Shown in pieces: positions 15,182 through 24,541 of a DNA stretch of 64,000 bases. The stretch comes from SZUA-368 sp028533045. Its GTDB lineage: Bacteria; Spirochaetota; Spirochaetia; DSM-2461. Positions within the stretch are counted from its first letter, which is position 1. Every line of letters starts with the position of its first letter. The position numbers were made by a program, and so were the translations under genes. Location of the stretch: the NCBI GenBank assembly GCA_050031985.1, contig JBNAIG010000027.1, positions 1 to 64,000 of the forward strand. The letters run 5' to 3'. The notes below the pieces were generated by a model. It did no database searches, was not told where the DNA came from, and worked only from the letters and a program-made list of their open reading frames with translations.

Positions 15182-15209
15182 GCTACAAGGAACTGCGGTT
15201 CCTTGTAGC
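15182..15209. terminator. Perfect 12-bp hairpin between convergent genes
   Basis: GCTACAAGGAAC and GTTCCTTGTAGC flank the loop TGCG. It lies between a plus and a minus gene that converge, where a bidirectional terminator is expected, but no T-run follows on either strand. It might also be a dispersed palindromic repeat; a genome search would tell. Confidence 0.5.
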
Positions 15210-15245
15210 CCATTGCCAGACCGATTTAGTCGGGGCGGGGAGTTT

Positions 15246-16997
15246 TTAATATAATACTTTGGAATTACTTTCTCTTCTTTGAGCTTCAACCATACCAGCG
15301 AAGAGTCCCCCTTCCTCTAATAGCTCTTCGGGTCTACCTGATTCGGCCACTTCCCCCTCTTTTATCAGAACGATTTTATCGGCGTGGGCGATAGTTCTCA
15401 TACGGTGGGCGATAAGAATCAGGGTCCTGTCTTTAATAAGGTGAGAGATGGCCCGCTGTATCTTTGTTTCGTTCTCCACATCCACACTGGCGGTGGCTTC
15501 GTCCAACAGTACAATAGGCGCATCTTTCAAAAGGGCCCGGGCAATGGAAATACGCTGCCGCTCCCCACCGGAGATGGTTTCTCCGTTTTCACCGATTACC
15601 GTGTCGTAACCTTGGGGCATCTTCTCAATAAAGTCATGGCACTGGGCCAGGCGGGCCGCTTCCCTCACCTCTTCATCGGTGGCATCCTTCTTACCGATTC
15701 GGATATTGTCTGCAACGGAAGCGTTAAAAAGCACCACGTCCTGGAATACCACGGAGTAGTATTTAAGGAGCGTTTCCGGGTCAACCGTGGAAATATCGGT
15801 ACCGTCCAAAAAAATCCTGCCTCCGTCAATATCCCAGAAGCGGGCGGCCAGCTTGGCGGTAGTACTTTTTCCCCCGCCCGAAGGTCCCACCAGGGCCGTG
15901 GCCTGTCCCTGTTCTGCCGTGAAAGAAACGTCATGGAGAACCTTCTTTCCCGTGTCATAGGAAAACTCCACATTGCGAAACTCAATATCAAAATTTTTCG
16001 GTTCGAACTCGGTGGTACCCTGCTGTACGGGAAGGGCTTCCATCTCCTTCATTCGTCCGATACGCACATCCAGGTAGACCAAAACGGCCATATGGTTGAA
16101 CACTTCAATTACCGGATTGTAAACGCTGGCGGAGATCATAAGAAAAATGAGGTAGGTGAAAAGATCAATCCCTCCCTGTTCCAGAAGTACCGCCCCCACA
16201 AAAGCCACCGAAACGAGTCCGAGCTTAAGCAGGATATGGGAAAGATTAAGAAAACTTCCCACTAATAACTCTCCCTTAATCTGTACCGATTCATAGTCTT
16301 TGAGGTTCTCATCCAATCGGCTGATATACTCCTCTTCCCGATGGTAAGCCTTCATCTCCTGAATCGTCTCAAGACCTTCCTGTATCTGCTCTGACACATC
16401 TCTCTTGCTGCTGTATTGATTTGAATGGGCCCTGTCCATGGCCCGTCGAGATAGGATGAGTACAACGGCCGACAGGGGAACAACCCAAAACAGAGAAAGT
16501 GCCATTTTCCAGTGAAAGTTAAATAATCCCAAGGCGATGACAGTCAGGCTCAGCAGGGAGGCAAAAAGCTGGGGGACCGCATGGGAAAAGGTCGTCTCCA
16601 ATTGAGTGCAGTCATCCATAATGGTAGCGGTCAGGTCGGAAAGGTTTTTCTCTCCGAAATAGGCCAAAGGAAGTTTCCTGAGCTTTTCCGCCAAATCGAC
16701 CCGTCTCTTGGCACTCTCATTATAAGTCACCGAGTAGGTGCTGCGATACTGCAGCCGGGCGATGAAATACATCACGCCAATCATGGCCAAACCGATGAGC
16801 AGATAGTGGGAGAAACCGTATTGTGGTGAAGTTAATGTTCCCATGAGGGGCTGCAGATAATCCTGAAGGAAGAAATAGACAAAGATTGTGGGAAACATAA
16901 AGGAGAGGTAGTGAAGAAAGGTGAAAAATACCCCCTTTACCAAGTCCCGGGAGCCCTTTTCGGACAGGGCCAAACGATTCTGAAAATACTTAAACAT
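15246..16997 (-). CDS. ABC half-transporter (exporter fold), YbtPQ/IrtAB-like, second of pair
   Basis: A 583-residue protein with an N-terminal six-helix membrane domain and a C-terminal ATPase: Walker A GPSGGGKST, signature ISGGERQR, Walker B IVLLDEATASVD, H-loop IAHR. ATG 16997 overlaps the upstream gene's stop, with GAGAGG just before it. It forms a pair with the gene upstream, and both are likely subunits of a heterodimer. Relatives include MsbA-type exporters and the YbtPQ/IrtAB group that import iron-siderophores despite the exporter fold. Confidence 0.85.
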   Translation of the reverse strand: MFKYFQNRLALSEKGSRDLVKGVFFTFLHYLSFMFPTIFVYFFLQDYLQPLMGTLTSPQYGFSHYLLIGLAMIGVMYFIARLQYRSTYSVTYNESAKRRVDLAEKLRKLPLAYFGEKNLSDLTATIMDDCTQLETTFSHAVPQLFASLLSLTVIALGLFNFHWKMALSLFWVVPLSAVVLILSRRAMDRAHSNQYSSKRDVSEQIQEGLETIQEMKAYHREEEYISRLDENLKDYESVQIKGELLVGSFLNLSHILLKLGLVSVAFVGAVLLEQGGIDLFTYLIFLMISASVYNPVIEVFNHMAVLVYLDVRIGRMKEMEALPVQQGTTEFEPKNFDIEFRNVEFSYDTGKKVLHDVSFTAEQGQATALVGPSGGGKSTTAKLAARFWDIDGGRIFLDGTDISTVDPETLLKYYSVVFQDVVLFNASVADNIRIGKKDATDEEVREAARLAQCHDFIEKMPQGYDTVIGENGETISGGERQRISIARALLKDAPIVLLDEATASVDVENETKIQRAISHLIKDRTLILIAHRMRTIAHADKIVLIKEGEVAESGRPEELLEEGGLFAGMVEAQRRESNSKVLY

Positions 16998-18771
16998 AGT
17001 TTGCCTCTCTTTCGATGGTCCATTCCACCGCTTCCTGATACTCATTCCACATTCGATGATAAATTCCGCCCTTGTTCAGAAGCTCCTCGTGGCATCCCTC
17101 TTCGGCAATTTGCCCCTTATCAATAACGAGAATACGGTCAGCATCCTGAATAGTGGTCAGACGATGGGCGATCATAAGAACGGTTTTCCCCTTCATCAGT
17201 TCCCTCAGAGCTTCCTGTAGAAGATGTTCATTTTCCGGGTCCGCAAAGGCGGTGGCTTCGTCCAATACGATCACCGGTGCGTCCTTAAGAAAGGCCCGGG
17301 CCAGGGCGATTCTCTGCTGCTCCCCTCCGGAAAGATAAGTTCCTTCCGCACCTATGAGGGTATCCAAACCATCAGGCAGGCGGTCAAGGATCTCCGTGCA
17401 CTGGGCCAGATCCAAGGCCCGCTCAATCTGCTCTTCCGTGGCATCGGGGCAGCCGTAGATAATATTATCTCTTAAAGTTGTCTTAAAGAGCCGGGTATTC
17501 TGGAACACAAAGGAGACATGATCCATAAGATTCTCCAGGGAGATATCCCTCACATCGGCCCCTCCCAGAGAGACAGATCCTTCCAAAACATCCCAGAAAC
17601 GGGGAATCATACGGGCAATTGTGGTTTTCCCTCCTCCCGAAGGCCCCACCAGGGCAAAAAGGCACCCCTCGGGCAAGGTAAAGCTGATGCCGTCCACGGC
17701 GTTTTTTTCCGCTCCCGGATACTGAAATAGGACATTGTCGAATACTATATCCCCCGAAGTTATCTCCCGGGGGCTTGATGTCTCTGGCAGAGGTTCCACA
17801 TCGGTTAGGCTTTCGATTCGATTAATAGCCTCCCCCGCCTGAAAGAGGCTCTGGTTGATATGCATGCTTTTCATGATGGTAGAGGACAAAACCGGCGTTA
17901 CCAATATATAGAGAAACATATCCGCCAGAACGGTACCGTAGTCTCCTCCTCGGGCCACAAGAAGAATAGCGGCGGGGACAAGGAAAAAAGCGAAACACTG
18001 CACTATGACTGCATAGAAGGAGAAAGGACCTTCCCAGCTGTCGGTATACTTTTTCACCAGATCCTTATAGCGGAGAATGCTGTTATGAAAGCGTTTGAAA
18101 GAGAAAATCGTCTGCTGAAAGACCTTAACCACCGGGATTCCCCTAACGTATTCCACCGCTTCGGAACTCATATCCTCAAGGGCATCCATATACTGTTTCT
18201 GAAAATTCCGGGAAGCCACTCCCATCATGAAGGCCATCGTCCCGAAGGCCAAAACAAGGGGGGCCAGACAGGCCAGTCCCAATCGCCAGTCAAAGACGAA
18301 TACCAGAACTATCGTTGCCAAAGGCAGTATGACAGAACCGGATAAATCGGGCAGCTGATGAGCCAAAAAGCTATGGGTGGTACCGCTGTCGTCATCTATG
18401 ATCTTTCTGATGCGGCCGCTGGAATTGCCATCAAAAAATCCCAAAGGCATTTTCACTATTTTCCCCATTGCCTCACGACGGATATTATTCTCCACCCGGA
18501 AAGCGGCCAAATGGGAAGATATGAGAGCCACAAAGTAAAGCAGCACGCTCAGGACGGCCGCCCCCATGGCCCACCAGGCGTAATTGAGTACCGATGTTCC
18601 GGCGATTTGACCGGCGTGGGTCAGCAGTTCCCTGGCAATCAGCCAAATAAAGATGTAGGGAGCTATCCCCATAGCAGCCGAAAGAGCCGATGACGTCAGC
18701 GAAAGGGGCAACAGAATTTTACGGTTTCCCATATATCCCTGAAGCCGTTTCAAGACCGAATCCTTTTTCAT
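16990..18771 (-). CDS. ABC half-transporter (exporter fold), YbtPQ/IrtAB-like, first of pair
   Basis: A 593-residue protein: membrane domain to about residue 330, then ATPase with GPSGGGKTT, LSGGEQQR and VIVLDEATAFADPENE. The ATAFADPENE form of the Walker B/D-loop and the C-terminal MWNEYQEAVEWTI are features I associate with YbtPQ/IrtAB-like siderophore transporters. Its start overlaps the tetR stop by one base (TAATG). The order tetR, this gene, partner gene indicates one operon. Direction and substrate remain unproven. Confidence 0.83.
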   Translation of the reverse strand: MKKDSVLKRLQGYMGNRKILLPLSLTSSALSAAMGIAPYIFIWLIARELLTHAGQIAGTSVLNYAWWAMGAAVLSVLLYFVALISSHLAAFRVENNIRREAMGKIVKMPLGFFDGNSSGRIRKIIDDDSGTTHSFLAHQLPDLSGSVILPLATIVLVFVFDWRLGLACLAPLVLAFGTMAFMMGVASRNFQKQYMDALEDMSSEAVEYVRGIPVVKVFQQTIFSFKRFHNSILRYKDLVKKYTDSWEGPFSFYAVIVQCFAFFLVPAAILLVARGGDYGTVLADMFLYILVTPVLSSTIMKSMHINQSLFQAGEAINRIESLTDVEPLPETSSPREITSGDIVFDNVLFQYPGAEKNAVDGISFTLPEGCLFALVGPSGGGKTTIARMIPRFWDVLEGSVSLGGADVRDISLENLMDHVSFVFQNTRLFKTTLRDNIIYGCPDATEEQIERALDLAQCTEILDRLPDGLDTLIGAEGTYLSGGEQQRIALARAFLKDAPVIVLDEATAFADPENEHLLQEALRELMKGKTVLMIAHRLTTIQDADRILVIDKGQIAEEGCHEELLNKGGIYHRMWNEYQEAVEWTIEREANYV

Positions 18772-19403
18772 TACTCTATCTCCTTTTCGGGTTCTCCCCG
18801 AAGCACGCCCATATTGCCGTGATAGACAAAACGGGCTATTTGATTGATATACATGTCCAATTCGTCCTCCGACGGGTCGTGAACGATTATTTCCTCTATA
18901 AAACTGAGAAAGAGAGAGGCGTAACTGTGAATCAGCATCTCCGATATTTTGAAAGAGAATTCCGGATGCTGGCGGTTGAACTTCCTAAAGAAATCCTTGG
19001 TACTTTCTGTATATAGATGAAAAACCTCTTCCCTATAACCGGCCAGACTGGATCCGGCAGAGGAAAAGAGAAGTAGTTTTAAAGCTTCCTTATGTTCCGA
19101 TAGACCTTCCACATAGAATCGCATATTGTCCACCGCATCTTTTTCGGTATAACGCGTCTCATCGCCATACTCATCTACAAAATCCTCGCTATTCATTCTT
19201 TCCGCGATAAAATCCAGAGCCGGTTGAACCAGTTCGCAGAAGAGCCGGTCTTTGCTCTCGAAATAGGTGTAGATATTTCCTTTTGTTACACCCGCTTCCG
19301 AAGCTATCCTGCGAAGAGAGGCATCTTTAAATCCCTTCTCACAAAACTCCTTTTCTGCCGCTTTTATAATTGTTTCTCTGACGTCGTTTTTCTTAATCTG
19401 CAT
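18771..19403 (-). CDS. TetR-family regulator of the ABC pair
   Basis: A 210-residue protein from ATG 19403 (an upstream TTG has no support). The N-terminal helix-turn-helix is RRIASEAGVTKGNIYTYFES, with the typical F...KG..DAS lead-in. The C-terminal ligand domain is divergent, as usual. An inverted repeat upstream is a likely autoregulatory operator. The downstream ABC genes follow with a one-base overlap, so the protein probably controls their expression in response to the transported compound or a related signal. Confidence 0.88.
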   Translation of the reverse strand: MQIKKNDVRETIIKAAEKEFCEKGFKDASLRRIASEAGVTKGNIYTYFESKDRLFCELVQPALDFIAERMNSEDFVDEYGDETRYTEKDAVDNMRFYVEGLSEHKEALKLLLFSSAGSSLAGYREEVFHLYTESTKDFFRKFNRQHPEFSFKISEMLIHSYASLFLSFIEEIIVHDPSEDELDMYINQIARFVYHGNMGVLRGEPEKEIE

Positions 19404-19466
19404 GATAGTTACCCAATAAATACCAGTGGTTTTTTTTAAGAAATACCACAATTTAGAAATGACGTC

Positions 19467-19486
19467 AATAGTTAGTGTTAACTATT
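19467..19486 (-). promoter_or_regulatory. Probable TetR operator
   Basis: AATAGTTA and TAACTATT form a perfect 8-bp dyad around GTGT, about 65 bases before the tetR start. The position and shape fit a TetR dimer site. The following gap, 19487-19662, is AT-rich and holds no gene that I can see. Confidence 0.6.
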
Positions 19487-19662
19487 TATAATTATACAAC
19501 CTATCGTATTTACGGAATCAAAAAAAAGGCTTAATATACTTTATATGAAAAGATTTGACAGAATTTTCGGTTCAGGTCCGACGGGGTTATTGAACTGTGT
19601 TTAACTTTGGACTGGCTTTTCTTTTGAATAATTGGCTCTTTATTACTTCCCTGTCCTAACAT

Positions 19663-20334
19663 TTAGAGATAATTCTCCAATATCTCCCGCTCAAAAGTCA
19701 TATTCAATCTCTTATCCAACGTCAATGCCCCTCCTCTCTCAAGCTCCTTCAACTCACGTTGCAGGGACGGGCGGGACACATTAAGATATTCCGCCCACTT
19801 CGAACGGGAAAAGGGTAACTTCCTATCCCCCTCGCACTTAAGAATATTCAAACAATAATAGGCTATTTTCTTCTTAATAGAAGAATAACTAAAAAGTTCC
19901 AGACGCTGTTGATAGTCCAAAACTCGTCGGGAGTAGAGACGGTTCATATTCCGGACCACCAAGGGATAACGAGAAAGTATATTATCAAAGGCCTCACCGG
20001 AAAAGGATATTAGCTCCACACTACATTTTGCTAAAGCACGGCATCCGGGCACTTCACCTTCTTCGGAGAAAACCGTAGCCCCTCCAAAAAGATCAGACTC
20101 TTCCCGCCACTCAATACAAAGATTGCTTCCATTGAGAAGGGGACGGTGAATCTCTACAGTTCCTGTGAGTATAAGAGATAATTTTGAGTAGGATTCATGG
20201 ATCTCAAAAATCGATTCGCCCTTCCGGTAAGAACGTTTTTCCCAGTCTCCCCCATCAATTATCTCTTGCAAGAGCTGTTCATCCAGTCCCTTAAAAAGGA
20301 GACTGCGGGAAAGGACAGAAATTATTTTTTCCAT
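19663..20334 (-). CDS. Crp/Fnr-family regulator
   Basis: A 223-residue protein with an N-terminal cyclic-nucleotide-binding-like beta barrel (residues about 10-125, including YRKGESIFEIHESYSKLSLI) and a C-terminal winged helix (RSKWAEYLNVSRPSLQRELK). There is no Cys cluster as in Fnr. The group resembles regulators that respond to small ligands in anaerobes. It is divergent from the methyltransferase-ABC-ABC-methyltransferase operon and probably controls it. Confidence 0.85.
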   Translation of the reverse strand: MEKIISVLSRSLLFKGLDEQLLQEIIDGGDWEKRSYRKGESIFEIHESYSKLSLILTGTVEIHRPLLNGSNLCIEWREESDLFGGATVFSEEGEVPGCRALAKCSVELISFSGEAFDNILSRYPLVVRNMNRLYSRRVLDYQQRLELFSYSSIKKKIAYYCLNILKCEGDRKLPFSRSKWAEYLNVSRPSLQRELKELERGGALTLDKRLNMTFEREILENYL

Positions 20335-20439
20335 AAAAACCTCTTTGTATCCGGGGATACTGTTCTCTTTCTCAAGCTGAATCTACACTCGTAAGTAAAT
20401 ATTAACAAGATTAGTCTAACATAATCAACAGGAGAATAG

Positions 20440-21033
20440 ATGAACGCCATAAAACATCACTATTGCCAATCGCGAAGAGGCCCCAGTAGTTTCTGGATGC
20501 AGGAGCCTCATCTGATATTCGGAGAAATAAAACTTAAACGGGGAGACTCATTCCTGGATCTGGGATGCGGCGTAGGCGACTACTCCCTGGAAGCTCTCAA
20601 GTATGTGGGGAAAAAGGGAAAAATCTTCTCCCTGGATAAAAATGAAAAAGCCCTGAATCTTCTAAAACACGAAACAATTATAAGAAGGATAGAGAATATC
20701 CATCCCCTTCTCGAAGATGTCACCGCCCCTCTCTCCCTAAAGGAGAATTCCGTGGATGCCTGCCTGACCTCAACGGTCCTCCACTGCATGGATCTTAAAA
20801 CCATAAGTACTAAAGTTTTTCCCCAGGTAAAAAAAGTCCTAAAAGACGGAGCCATTCTCTCTATTGTCGAATGTCACAAGAAAAGAACAAATTTCGGACC
20901 TCCCGAAGGAGTCAGAATCTCACCGGAGGAGCTGGAAGAGCTGGCTCTTCCCCATGGTTTTACCAAAACGGCTTATCGCGACCTGGGACATAACTATCTT
21001 CTACAGTTAGCCATCAAAAAGGATTTTTCATGA
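20440..21033 (+). CDS. Class I SAM-dependent methyltransferase
   Basis: A 197-residue protein behind ACAGGAG. The SAM-binding motif FLDLGCGVGDYSLEALKYVG lies near residues 38-57, and acidic motif II is near FSLDKNEK. The substrate is unknown. Its stop overlaps the start of the first ABC gene (ATGA), so it is co-translated with a putative metallophore transporter. A role in modifying or releasing the transported ligand is possible but unproven. Confidence 0.82.
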   Translation: MNAIKHHYCQSRRGPSSFWMQEPHLIFGEIKLKRGDSFLDLGCGVGDYSLEALKYVGKKGKIFSLDKNEKALNLLKHETIIRRIENIHPLLEDVTAPLSLKENSVDACLTSTVLHCMDLKTISTKVFPQVKKVLKDGAILSIVECHKKRTNFGPPEGVRISPEELEELALPHGFTKTAYRDLGHNYLLQLAIKKDFS

Positions 21034-22802
21034 AAAACAAAAAAACTTCACCCATTAAGCTGCTTCTTAATGGGTCCGGCCCCGAAGCCTTCAGACTAAG
21101 CCTTTCCGGCTTCCTTATGTTTTTGAGCTCCCTTTGTGCCCTGGGCCCTTTCTATATTACCTATATCATCATAAACAGGATTATCTATCCGCCCCTACTT
21201 CCCCAGGAGTTGTTCAAGCTGGGGATTCTGGCAGCCCTCTTTATCTTGGGACAGTTGATATTCTCCGGCATCGCCATGGCTCAATCCCATGTGGCCGCCT
21301 ATAATATTCTTTATGACCTGAGAGTCCGACTGACCGACAAATTACTTAGACTCCCCCTGGGTTATTTCACAAAGACCAGCTCGGGAGAGATAAAAAAGGT
21401 CATGATGGGCGATATAGAACAGATAGAAGAGTTCATAGCCCACAATCTGGTAGATCTTTTTTCCGTAATTTTTATGCCCCTCCTTATTTTTGCCTGGCTT
21501 ATGACATTTAATGTCCCCCTGGCCCTCATCAGCATAGCTCCCGTTTTCCTCGGGGTATATCTGCAGCAATACAGAATTAAAAGAGACGGGGATGATTTCA
21601 AACATTTCTTCAGACTAAAAGGTCGAATGAACAGAACTATTATCGATTTTATCCGGGGAATGCCCGTTATCAAAGCTTTTAACCAAAGCGTTTACTCCTT
21701 TGAAAATTACCGGAATGAAGCAGAGCAATATAGTAATTTTTGGATAGGAATGAACAAAAAAGCTGCCGGATGCATGGCCCTCTACGCCCTCCTGATGGAC
21801 AGCGGAATCCTCTTTCTTCTTCCCGCAAGCGGATTTATGTACCTCTTTGGGAAAATCACACTCTCCACCTTTATTATGTTTATGTTCATGGGCCTGGGGA
21901 TGTCGAGATTTATGAAACAATTAATGAGCTTTGGATCTAATATTAATCAAATTTCCCGGGGCGTCATCAACCTGAATGAGATTCTTTCCACCGAGGAAGC
22001 CGAATCGAAAGGAAGGGTAACAGAACTGGAAAACCACGCCCTCCAATTCCGGGACGTCTCCTTTGCCTACGAAACTAAAGAGGTTTTAAAAAATATAAAC
22101 TTTACCACCCCCCAGGGTACCATCACAGCCCTGGTGGGCTCATCGGGAGCGGGCAAATCGACATTGGGACAGCTCATCCCCCGCTTCTGGGATATTAAGG
22201 AAGGAGAAATAACCCTGGGTTCGGTCAATATCAAGGATATAGGGAGTGATACTCTCATGAAAAAGGTCAGCTTTGTCTTCCAGGACGTGTTTATGTTCAA
22301 CGATTCGGTTTTGGAAAATATCCGCATGGGGGATAAATCAATCTCCCGGGAACAGGTAATCGAAATAGCCCAAAAAGCCCAATGCCATGACTTTATTCTA
22401 AACCTTGAAGAGGGCTACGACACGATTCTCGGATCAAAGGGAACCTATTTGAGCGGAGGAGAAAAACAGAGGGTTTCCATAGCCAGAGCCCTGGTAAAAG
22501 ATTCTCCCCTTATCATCCTTGACGAAGCGACGTCCTATGCGGATACGGAGAATGAAGCAAAAATCCAGGAAGCCCTTTCCCAGCTACTCAAGGACAAAAC
22601 AGTTCTTATTATTGCTCACCGATTGTCTACCATCCAAAGGGCCGATCAGATCCTTGTTTTTGACAAAGGAAAGATCGTAGAAAAGGGAGTCCACTCGGAA
22701 CTTCTTCTAAAAAACGGCCCTTACAAAAATATGTGGGATAAGCACAAAGATGCCGGCGAATGGGGCATTGGAAACAGAATAAAAGAGGAGATAACCCTAT
22801 GA
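21030..22802 (+). CDS. ABC half-transporter (exporter fold), YbtPQ/IrtAB-like
   Basis: A 590-residue protein: six-helix membrane domain to about residue 320, ATPase with GSSGAGKST, LSGGEKQR, LIILDEATSYADTENE and IAHR. The C-terminus MWDKHKDAGEWGI matches the tail style of the protein encoded at 16990-18771, so the two operons encode paralogous transporters. It overlaps both neighbours by four bases, giving strict co-translation. Confidence 0.84.
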   Translation: MKNKKTSPIKLLLNGSGPEAFRLSLSGFLMFLSSLCALGPFYITYIIINRIIYPPLLPQELFKLGILAALFILGQLIFSGIAMAQSHVAAYNILYDLRVRLTDKLLRLPLGYFTKTSSGEIKKVMMGDIEQIEEFIAHNLVDLFSVIFMPLLIFAWLMTFNVPLALISIAPVFLGVYLQQYRIKRDGDDFKHFFRLKGRMNRTIIDFIRGMPVIKAFNQSVYSFENYRNEAEQYSNFWIGMNKKAAGCMALYALLMDSGILFLLPASGFMYLFGKITLSTFIMFMFMGLGMSRFMKQLMSFGSNINQISRGVINLNEILSTEEAESKGRVTELENHALQFRDVSFAYETKEVLKNINFTTPQGTITALVGSSGAGKSTLGQLIPRFWDIKEGEITLGSVNIKDIGSDTLMKKVSFVFQDVFMFNDSVLENIRMGDKSISREQVIEIAQKAQCHDFILNLEEGYDTILGSKGTYLSGGEKQRVSIARALVKDSPLIILDEATSYADTENEAKIQEALSQLLKDKTVLIIAHRLSTIQRADQILVFDKGKIVEKGVHSELLLKNGPYKNMWDKHKDAGEWGIGNRIKEEITL

Positions 22803-24541
22803 TTCAAACTTTAAAAATGGTCTCGAAAGGAAACGGAAAAAGAGTGGCGAGAATATCGCTGATAGCCATAATGGAAGCCCTTTTCGGCTCCCTTCCCTAC
22901 GGTGTTCTCTTCTTCGTTCTTTTTGATATCATTAACAACAGCCTGACCATAGAGGGATTCACAGGATATACCCTTATCATTATCCTAAGCGCAGCATTCA
23001 GAACCTTTTTTTCCTTTTTAGGTGTAACCACTGCCCGAAACGACGGAAATATTATGATAAAGGAGCTGCGAATGGGTCTGGGAGAACATATTCGAAAGCT
23101 CCCTCTGGGATTTTTCAATACCCACGATATGGGGGATTTATCCAATAAACTCCTGGACAATGTCAATAAAATAGAGATGATCATCACCATGCTCCTGCCT
23201 CCCATGATCTCCACGCTGGTCCTAAATCTTCTTGTGGCGGGTGTTCTCTTTTTTCTGGATTACAGAATGGCCCTGGCCGCTCTCATAACAATGCCATTGT
23301 CCTTGCTTATTCTCACATGGGCCCGATCGGTAATGGATAAGCAGGGCCGAGCCCTCTACGACTCCTCTTCAAAACTCGCCGACTGCCTCCTTGAGTTTGT
23401 AAACGGTATAAAATTTATCAAATCCTTTAATAACTCGGACAGAAAATACCAAAATCTCGTGACCCACCTCAAAGATTTTAAGATTAAGAGCCTCAAAACG
23501 GAAGGAACCCTAAGCCCGATTATGGTCCTGGCGGGCATATCCATTGACTTCGGACTTGTCATGCTGATTTTGACCGGTTCCTATTTGATGATGGGAGGCA
23601 CCTTAAGTACGAAAGAATTTCTGATCTTCATAGTCATAAGTTCCCGTTTTTTCGAAGGCTTAAAGGCCCTCTCCCTTAACTGGGTGAAGGTGAAATATTT
23701 GGGTATTGCCGGCGAATCGATAATGAATATCCTCAATGAAGAGCTTATGGAAGGAACCGGAAATGATGTATCAATCTCCGAACATACCATAGCTTTTCGG
23801 GACGTACGATTCTCCTATGGAGACAAGGAAGTACTTAAGGGTATCGACCTGCGAATAAAAGAGAACACTCTCACCGCCCTGGTCGGTCCTTCCGGATCGG
23901 GGAAATCGACAATGATAAATCTCATGGCCCGATTTTTTGATGTCGACTCGGGAGAGATAACAATCGGCTCCCATAATATTAAAGAAATCGACCCGGAAAG
24001 TCTTCTAAAAAATATAAGTATGGTCTTTCAAAATGTCACCCTCTTCTCCGATACCATTTACAATAATATCAGAATAGGAAAACCGGACGCCACGGAAGAA
24101 GAGATCATATTAGCCGCCCAAAAGGCCAATGCCCATGATTTTATTCAATCCCTGCCAGGGGGATACCAAACCATGGTGGGAGAAAACGGCGCCAACCTCT
24201 CCGGGGGAGAAAAACAAAGGATTTCCATTGCCCGGGCCATATTAAAAGACACCCCGATTGTTCTCCTTGATGAAGCAACCTCATCGCTAGACCCGGAAAA
24301 CGAGATCTATATACAGGAAGCCATCTCCCGCCTACTGTTAGACAAAACGGTCATTGTCATTGCCCACCGTCTAAAAACGATTAAAGAGGCAGACCGGATA
24401 CTTGTCTTCCGGGAAGGGGAAATTGTAGAAGAAGGAGAGCACTCGGCCCTATTGGAACAGAACGGTTTATACAGCCGAATGTGGGAAGAACAGGAAAATG
24501 CCCTGGGCTGGACGGTGGGAAACCAGGGGAGTCCCCAATGA
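22799..24541 (+). CDS. ABC half-transporter (exporter fold), partner subunit
   Basis: A 580-residue protein from ATG 22799, which overlaps the upstream stop and has AGAGGAG eight bases before it. The ATPase has GPSGSGKST, LSGGEKQR, IVLLDEATSSLDPENE and IAHR. It is likely the second half of a heterodimer with the previous gene product. The C-terminus MWEEQENALGWTV repeats the family tail. Confidence 0.84.
   Translation: MIQTLKMVSKGNGKRVARISLIAIMEALFGSLPYGVLFFVLFDIINNSLTIEGFTGYTLIIILSAAFRTFFSFLGVTTARNDGNIMIKELRMGLGEHIRKLPLGFFNTHDMGDLSNKLLDNVNKIEMIITMLLPPMISTLVLNLLVAGVLFFLDYRMALAALITMPLSLLILTWARSVMDKQGRALYDSSSKLADCLLEFVNGIKFIKSFNNSDRKYQNLVTHLKDFKIKSLKTEGTLSPIMVLAGISIDFGLVMLILTGSYLMMGGTLSTKEFLIFIVISSRFFEGLKALSLNWVKVKYLGIAGESIMNILNEELMEGTGNDVSISEHTIAFRDVRFSYGDKEVLKGIDLRIKENTLTALVGPSGSGKSTMINLMARFFDVDSGEITIGSHNIKEIDPESLLKNISMVFQNVTLFSDTIYNNIRIGKPDATEEEIILAAQKANAHDFIQSLPGGYQTMVGENGANLSGGEKQRISIARAILKDTPIVLLDEATSSLDPENEIYIQEAISRLLLDKTVIVIAHRLKTIKEADRILVFREGEIVEEGEHSALLEQNGLYSRMWEEQENALGWTVGNQGSPQ

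Noticed and set aside
15384..16265. Long plus-strand reading frames inside the minus-strand ABC genes (also 17860-18345, 34578-35288, 36689-37039)
   Set aside because: They are antisense to clearly conserved coding sequence, lack ribosome sites and show no recognisable domains.
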